Assembly: GCA_963971575.1 (NCBI GenBank) | Contig: OZ020611.1 | Coordinates: 224,122,260-224,186,259, forward strand | Direction: 5' to 3' | DNA length: 64,000 nucleotides | Origin: Liopterus haemorrhoidalis | Taxonomy: Eukaryota; Arthropoda; Insecta; Coleoptera; Dytiscidae | Part shown: positions 59,101 through 64,000 of the stretch, in pieces | How the letters are laid out: every line of letters begins with the position of its first letter | How positions within the stretch are numbered: position 1 is the first letter of the stretch | Notes under the pieces: generated by a model | Seen by the model: the letters and a program-made list of their open reading frames with translations, nothing else | Databases searched by the model: none | What the model was told of the DNA's origin: nothing | Position numbers and translations under genes: made by a program

Positions 59101-59149
59101 ATAAAGGGGAGAAATATGGTCTGGAATGTTCTGTGATAAGAAATTGAAA

Positions 59150-59450
59150 GACAAAGTATGCAAACGGCTTTAAAACCAGCATTGATGCATGGATCGAAAT
59201 GCTGCTCATTAAATATATATATGTATATATATATATCTAAAAGCCTTCTACCATATATGGTGTAGGCTGCATTTCTTTCTCTCTTTCATTTTTTTGTTTT
59301 GTTCTATGGCGTAAAATGCGTATCTACGTTCTCATTAAATATGAAATAAAATAAACTTGATACGATAGAAATGAAAATGTTTAGACGGACCGGAGGTGTG
59401 ACGCGGTTGGATCAAATAAGAAGTGAGCAAAACTTTTTTTCACGAATTAT
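59150..59450 (+). pseudogene. LINE C-terminal relic (RTE-like), interrupted by AT repeat
   Basis: ALKPALMHGSKCC (59170-59210; compare the usual RPAxLYGxECW) is followed after an AT-rich insertion by EMKMFRRTGGVTRLDQIRSE (59370-59425). This is the post-RT motif order of RTE/craniate-type LINEs. Confidence 0.7.
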
Positions 59451-60339
59451 AAGCAATATTGTTGACATACTTGAATTTTTTTAAAGTTTTCTTGGACCGG
59501 TCATATATCCGTCCATGTGATTACGTGATTTTTTCACCAGAACTGGTGTATTTTATGTATTTATGTATATGCCTGGCATTTAATAAGCGTACTTCGTATT
59601 TTTTTTTGTTACCACCTAACTTTTTATTAGAAAAAAAGTCCTGTAAACGAACATCCGCGGAACATTTAAAGAAACATCTATTCAAGAAAAACTTAAGGAA
59701 ACCTTAGAGCCTGTGATATTATATGTCTGATCTCAAACTGAAATTAGATTGCTGACTAAAAGAGTTCCGGTACTAGGCGTGAGTGTTATCCAGGGTTCAT
59801 CATTACGATATGTGAATTAAATAATTCGTATTAGTACTTACCAACCGACTGATCAGGCATCTTGTAATTAGTCTGGATCTTAGATTTATTATAATATATT
59901 ATTTACAAGAGTAAGCTTGAAAAAGTAAAATAGGTATAAAAATAATGGAACGCTTAAAACAAATAGAATCGGATAAACCACCAGAATGCCGACACAGTGC
60001 CTCTACGAATTCAACAACTTAGATTTTAACGCTAACTGGATCGAATACTTTTCTGATCAAATCTTCAAGGACCGGTGTATTAATAAGGCATTTCTAGACA
60101 TTTCTAGGAAAAAGGGTTTAAGCATTGTTCAAGGAGATGCTAGTGTTCAAAGTTATTAAACAATAACTCTGAACAAATGTCTCCTTGAACAATAAATCAT
60201 AACAAAATATATTTCTAAAGTTACGTGCTAAAACGTAAGGTTTCTAATTTTATTTTATTATCTGAATTCTCACAAATGTTGGATGTAAAGTATTCTTTTA
60301 AAACCCCTAAAAAAATAGTGAATGTATTCAAAAACATTC
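59451..60339. other. No gene recognised
   Basis: No delimitable element. AGCATTGTTCAAGGAGA and its inverse recur at 60118-60190, forming a weak inverted pair. Confidence 0.3.
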
Positions 60340-60600
60340 TCGGGACGAGTGGTTTGTGAAAGTTCGTCGTTCAGTACAAGGTTTGTCATCATTTTGTTTG
60401 TTTATCTTGAGCCCTACGTTTTTAGCTGCTTCATTCAGTTCCTGCAGCATTTGAAATGCATCCTGAACGCAGTCTGACACGAGAATACTGTTCACTATGC
60501 CACCCAATTATTTGAACACTGGTTCAAGTTCTGGCTCAGATATGGTATCTGAGTCAGAACAAGGGATTGTCCCCTTGTAGCCGATCTAAACAGTTTTAGG
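60340..60600 (-). pseudogene. RTE-like reverse transcriptase fragment
   Basis: The minus strand reads VNSILVSDCVQDAFQMLQEL then NEAAKNVGLKINKQ, the segment around and after the FADD box (here decayed to VSDC) of RTE-type reverse transcriptases. No other RT motifs are intact. Confidence 0.7.
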
Positions 60601-61607
60601 TATTTTGGAGTATCTAGGTTAATTTCTAGCCATATTTTACTGTGTTTTTCATTTAACGATCTGTAGGCATGAATAAGACATTGCTCTAAGGTGCTATCGT
60701 GATGTTGTTTAAATATTTTAATATTTTTTATGTTATTTTTACCTTATTGCTAAGCTTTCCAAATAAATTTAACACGTTTGTGGTTGACATTTATCTTCTA
60801 GTACCCAACACTAAATTATATATAACAGCAACAGATAGTAAATTGAAAGCAGTGTAGAAACATGTCTCTTGAAAATTTACTGTTGAAATATTTAAAGGTT
60901 CGTTAACAATTTTATGAGCAGAGTAATTGAATTGTTTTACTACCCCGTTTAAAGTTTACAAATGTGGAAAATACAAGCATGAGGTTTATCAGAAATAGAT
61001 CATTTAATACCAGGACAAGGTATGCGAAGTGTACATTATCGCTTATTAAAATTGTCACGTTATTTGCCTGACTGCTGTTTACATTTTGTGTACACGAACT
61101 ATATTTATGTACTAATTTTAGATGGGCGAATGATCTAAGTTTAAATGTTGTGGAATGTATATTTGTATTAAAAAAGCTTACTTCAAGCGAGGATCAAGAC
61201 TAAGAGAATTCAGGAATTGGACATTGGACTATAATCAGTGTATATATACGATGGAGGGTCAAAATTGAAGTAAATTTTATTTTTTTCCAACGTAATTGAA
61301 GAGCTACTGAGGTTTTATATCCATCATAGTAGACATAATGAACATAATGGTTCGCTAGCTAATGCCATAAATAATTGCAATTTGACTGCATCAATAAGTG
61401 GGTACGTTTATTCTGCACAGTGTACAAATTTTAAACAGAGTACGCAATAGCTGTTCGGTAATTTCTTTTCGTGTATAATGTGCACCCGAGTGCATCTATA
61501 TAATAGAGAGAATCATTACAGCACGACCTTGTGTCCTAAGTGTGTTGTATGTGTTGCATCTTTTTCTTTGGGCGCCAACTTGATCCTGGTCAAAGGATTA
61601 CGTGTTT
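60601..61607. other. No gene recognised
   Basis: AT-rich intergenic sequence with no identified repeat. Confidence 0.35.
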
Positions 61608-61684
61608 TTAGGGTTTTGTAGGTATGACCAAAAAACCCTTATACCGTCATTTTGTCGTCTGTCTGTCTGTCTGTCTGTCTGTCT

Positions 61685-61715
<31 letters not shown>

Positions 61716-62860
61716 CGGTAAAAATTGTAGCCAAACGGTTAAACCTAGAAAGTTAAAATTTGGCATGCTTATACAACTCGTTGACCCGCACATAGGAAAA
61801 ATACCAAAACATCTAAAAAACATATCCCCCTAAAAATATAAACAAATATGTGCTCATCGAAAAAAAAAATATTTTTTTAAAATTCTGAGCAGGGTATCAA
61901 ATGAAAGCCCTTAGTATGTGGATTAACGATCAAAATTTTATTTTTGCAAAATAAATTATTTAGACATTATTTCCGCCAAAATTGTTCAAAAAAAATTTTG
62001 TCCCACACCCTGTAGCCCAGATGGTTTAAACTAAAAATCTGAAAAAATTCTAAGTAATGTACATTTATGTGAACCGGAATAGTTCAACAGGAATTTTTGA
62101 TCAGATTATGTTTTCGGAAAATAGCGCATTTTTTGTGTTTTATGCGTAACCATGTAAAATATTTAATGATATTATGTAGCACAGTAGACAGAGCGCTTCG
62201 ATGGTGTAATGGTTACTATACAAGCGTTCTAATCTGCAAACTCGAGTTCAAATCGGCCGCGAGGCAATTCATTTTTTCTGTTTTTTTTTTGCATTTTTAT
62301 TTTGTTTAAATTACTTTTTCAATATTCTAGTTATATTTGGGCAAATATTGCATTTAATTTTTAAAAGCGTAAATTTAATAACCAGTGCAAATTTTTGAAA
62401 TTGATTACTATTGGACTTACAACCAAGTAACTTAAAATATAACGTAACTATAAATATATAATACCATGGATACAAGTTAAAAAAAATGAAATATATAAAA
62501 TATATGTTATGTCATGTGTTATAATGTCTGTATCATATTAGTGCCTAAATATATTACTGCTACACTGCTATTTATATTCCTACAAATAGACGAAAACAGA
62601 AGGGCGGAGCTTATGACTAAAACAACCAATGGAAGCCATAGGCGCAATTTTCAAAATCTTATTAAACCTTGTTATATAAAAAAAATACTGCACATATTTA
62701 GAAACCTACATAATGGTATTAGACATTCGAATTAAAATTAACAAAAAAAATATATTTTAACATAAAATTGGTTTTGGCATCCCAAATAATCATCATTCAC
62801 TTACTAAATACCTGCAAAACCCTGAAATGTGTGAAAATTCACACTTCACATCAATTTTTT
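61608..62860 (-). mobile_element. Family A element, long copy 3
   Basis: Reverse-oriented copy with CTAA and GGGTTTT/AAAACCC hairpin at 61608-61640, a (CTGT)n tract at 61659-61713, the tRNA-like module at 62196-62265, and the 5' palindrome GTGTGAAAATTCACAC near 62830-62845. Closely similar to copy 2 outside the module. Confidence 0.7.
62196..62265 (+). ncRNA. tRNA-like module in family A copy 3
   Basis: A-box TGGTGTAATGG (62202-62212) and B-box GTTCAAATC (62246-62254). The inter-box sequence is unrelated to that in copies 1 and 2. Confidence 0.55.
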
Positions 62861-63750
62861 ATATGACTGGACTTCTACTTGTGGGGATAAGTGGTATCCT
62901 CTTTACAATTGGACAAATATAAATTTATAAATAATGAATAATCTATAAAAAGAGATTTAACCTTAACCTACAATATTGCCTTAACCTACAACATTCACAA
63001 AATATAGTTTTTAATTATTTTTAGAGACGTGTCATGCAAAAATATGGCTTTATAAACATTTTTCTTAATTTACTTCTTGATAAAATAGTAAAACAGGTTC
63101 ACAAAATATTGTAAAACATATTTATTCCTATAATTTCACTTTCACAGCTATGTAACAATAACATCAAGTATTCTTTATATACGTTCCAAAATTCAACACC
63201 ACAGCGCTACGATCTTAAATTTATTACAGTGACTGTATAAAGACAGTGTGGCCATACGATGGTCTCATTTTCTATTGGTCGAGCTGAAGTCCGCCATATT
63301 TCTTCCAACTTTGTTACAGATTATATATGGTTTACATGTGTTTAGCTTGTGTTTCAACAGATTTAAGTGATATTTTCAAATAATATACGTATATATAGAC
63401 GTTTAATAGTGAATATTGTTGTGTTTGTGATGAGTAATGAGTAATGTAGATAATGTAAACTGTGCACATATTTTAAATTGTCACAAATTAAAATTAAAAA
63501 TAATGAAACGTTTTGTTATGTTTAGGTTTAAAATTGCTAGGAAAAAAGGCTAAATTAACATAAAAAACATTATGCCAGTAAATCAATGGATGGCTTCACA
63601 ATTATAAGAAGTATTTACTTTCATTAATTTTAATGTTATTCCATGCTGATTTCAATTTATTTTTCACCTGACCATAATTTTAGTTGAATAAATGCATAAC
63701 TGATAATATATACATCAGTTTTCTTTATTAATATATCATTTATACCATTA
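62861..63750. other. No gene recognised
   Basis: AT-rich sequence without recognisable elements. Confidence 0.35.
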
Positions 63751-63943
63751 GTTCAAAAAGAAATTGCATAAGGGTTGGCTATAGAAAATAAAAGTAATGT
63801 CAACAGAAAGCTTTAGAATTAATTTACTGTCTGAATTAATTAAATCACTCTTGTTGTCATAAGTTATTTATTGTTACATAAAGCTTGTAGTATAAAAGTA
63901 GTTATTTTTCCATAGCCAATTCTTATGTAATTTCTTTTTGAAC
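63751..63943. mobile_element. Short TIR MITE with about 42-bp ends
   Basis: Left GTTCAAAAAGAAATTGCATA and the complement of the right end GTTCAAAAAGAAATTACATA, continuing through GGCTAT(A/G)GAAAA. 193 bp in all. Target duplication is not certain. Confidence 0.8.
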
Positions 63944-64000
63944 TCAGGGTATATAACATGTTCTGCTTATTCTTTTTTAATATGAAAATATCCTATTTTT

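Overview
The window is an AT-rich, intron-bearing arthropod nuclear region, most likely from an insect. The evidence is two recognisable insect-type housekeeping genes with short GT-AG introns, TATA plus TCAGT initiator promoters, and a repeat landscape dominated by hAT, mariner/Tigger, CR1/Jockey- and RTE-type LINEs and Helitron-like elements. The order of insect cannot be fixed from the sequence alone. Nothing looks prokaryotic, and there is no CRISPR array or rRNA.

Protein-coding content is sparse. (1) A four-exon Gid8 homologue (CTLH/GID ubiquitin-ligase scaffold subunit) runs on the minus strand from 23591 to 17525; its 4.9-kb last intron holds at least three transposons. (2) A three-exon Nup35/Nup53 homologue (nuclear pore) runs on the minus strand from 36566 to 32433. 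(3) A one-exon gene for a 133-residue secreted orphan protein (12264-11863, minus) has a well-formed TATA/initiator promoter. (4) A complete two-ORF non-LTR retrotransposon lies at 43316-47331, minus. Weaker candidates are a plus-strand first exon at 37267, divergent from Nup35; a THAP-type zinc-finger exon at 48365-48577; and an orphan exon near 51.8 kb. Gid8 and Nup35 are not linked functionally beyond being housekeeping genes.

Most of the rest is mobile DNA. Many hAT-type elements could be delimited by 8-bp target duplications (3.4-6.2, 7.8, 9.3, 10.0, 28.6, 42.1, 53.6, 55.1 and 56.4 kb). There are two internally deleted mariner transposase relics, a Tigger-like element, paired TIR MITEs, and remnants of several LINE lineages. 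Two interspersed families (called A and B here) share an unusual layout: a (GACA)n tract followed by a terminal hairpin, as in Helitron/HINE elements. The three long family A copies carry tRNA-like modules with different sequences at the same internal position.

The most notable signals are hammerhead-ribozyme-like motifs inside long inverted repeats at 14.68-15.78 kb and 57.0-57.5 kb. Each has a self-complementary stem III (ACGU, ACUAGU), as expected for dimeric hammerheads of Penelope-like or related retroelements. Large parts of 37.4-41.4, 48.6-49.7, 51.6-52.8 and 57.9-61.6 kb show nothing recognisable.
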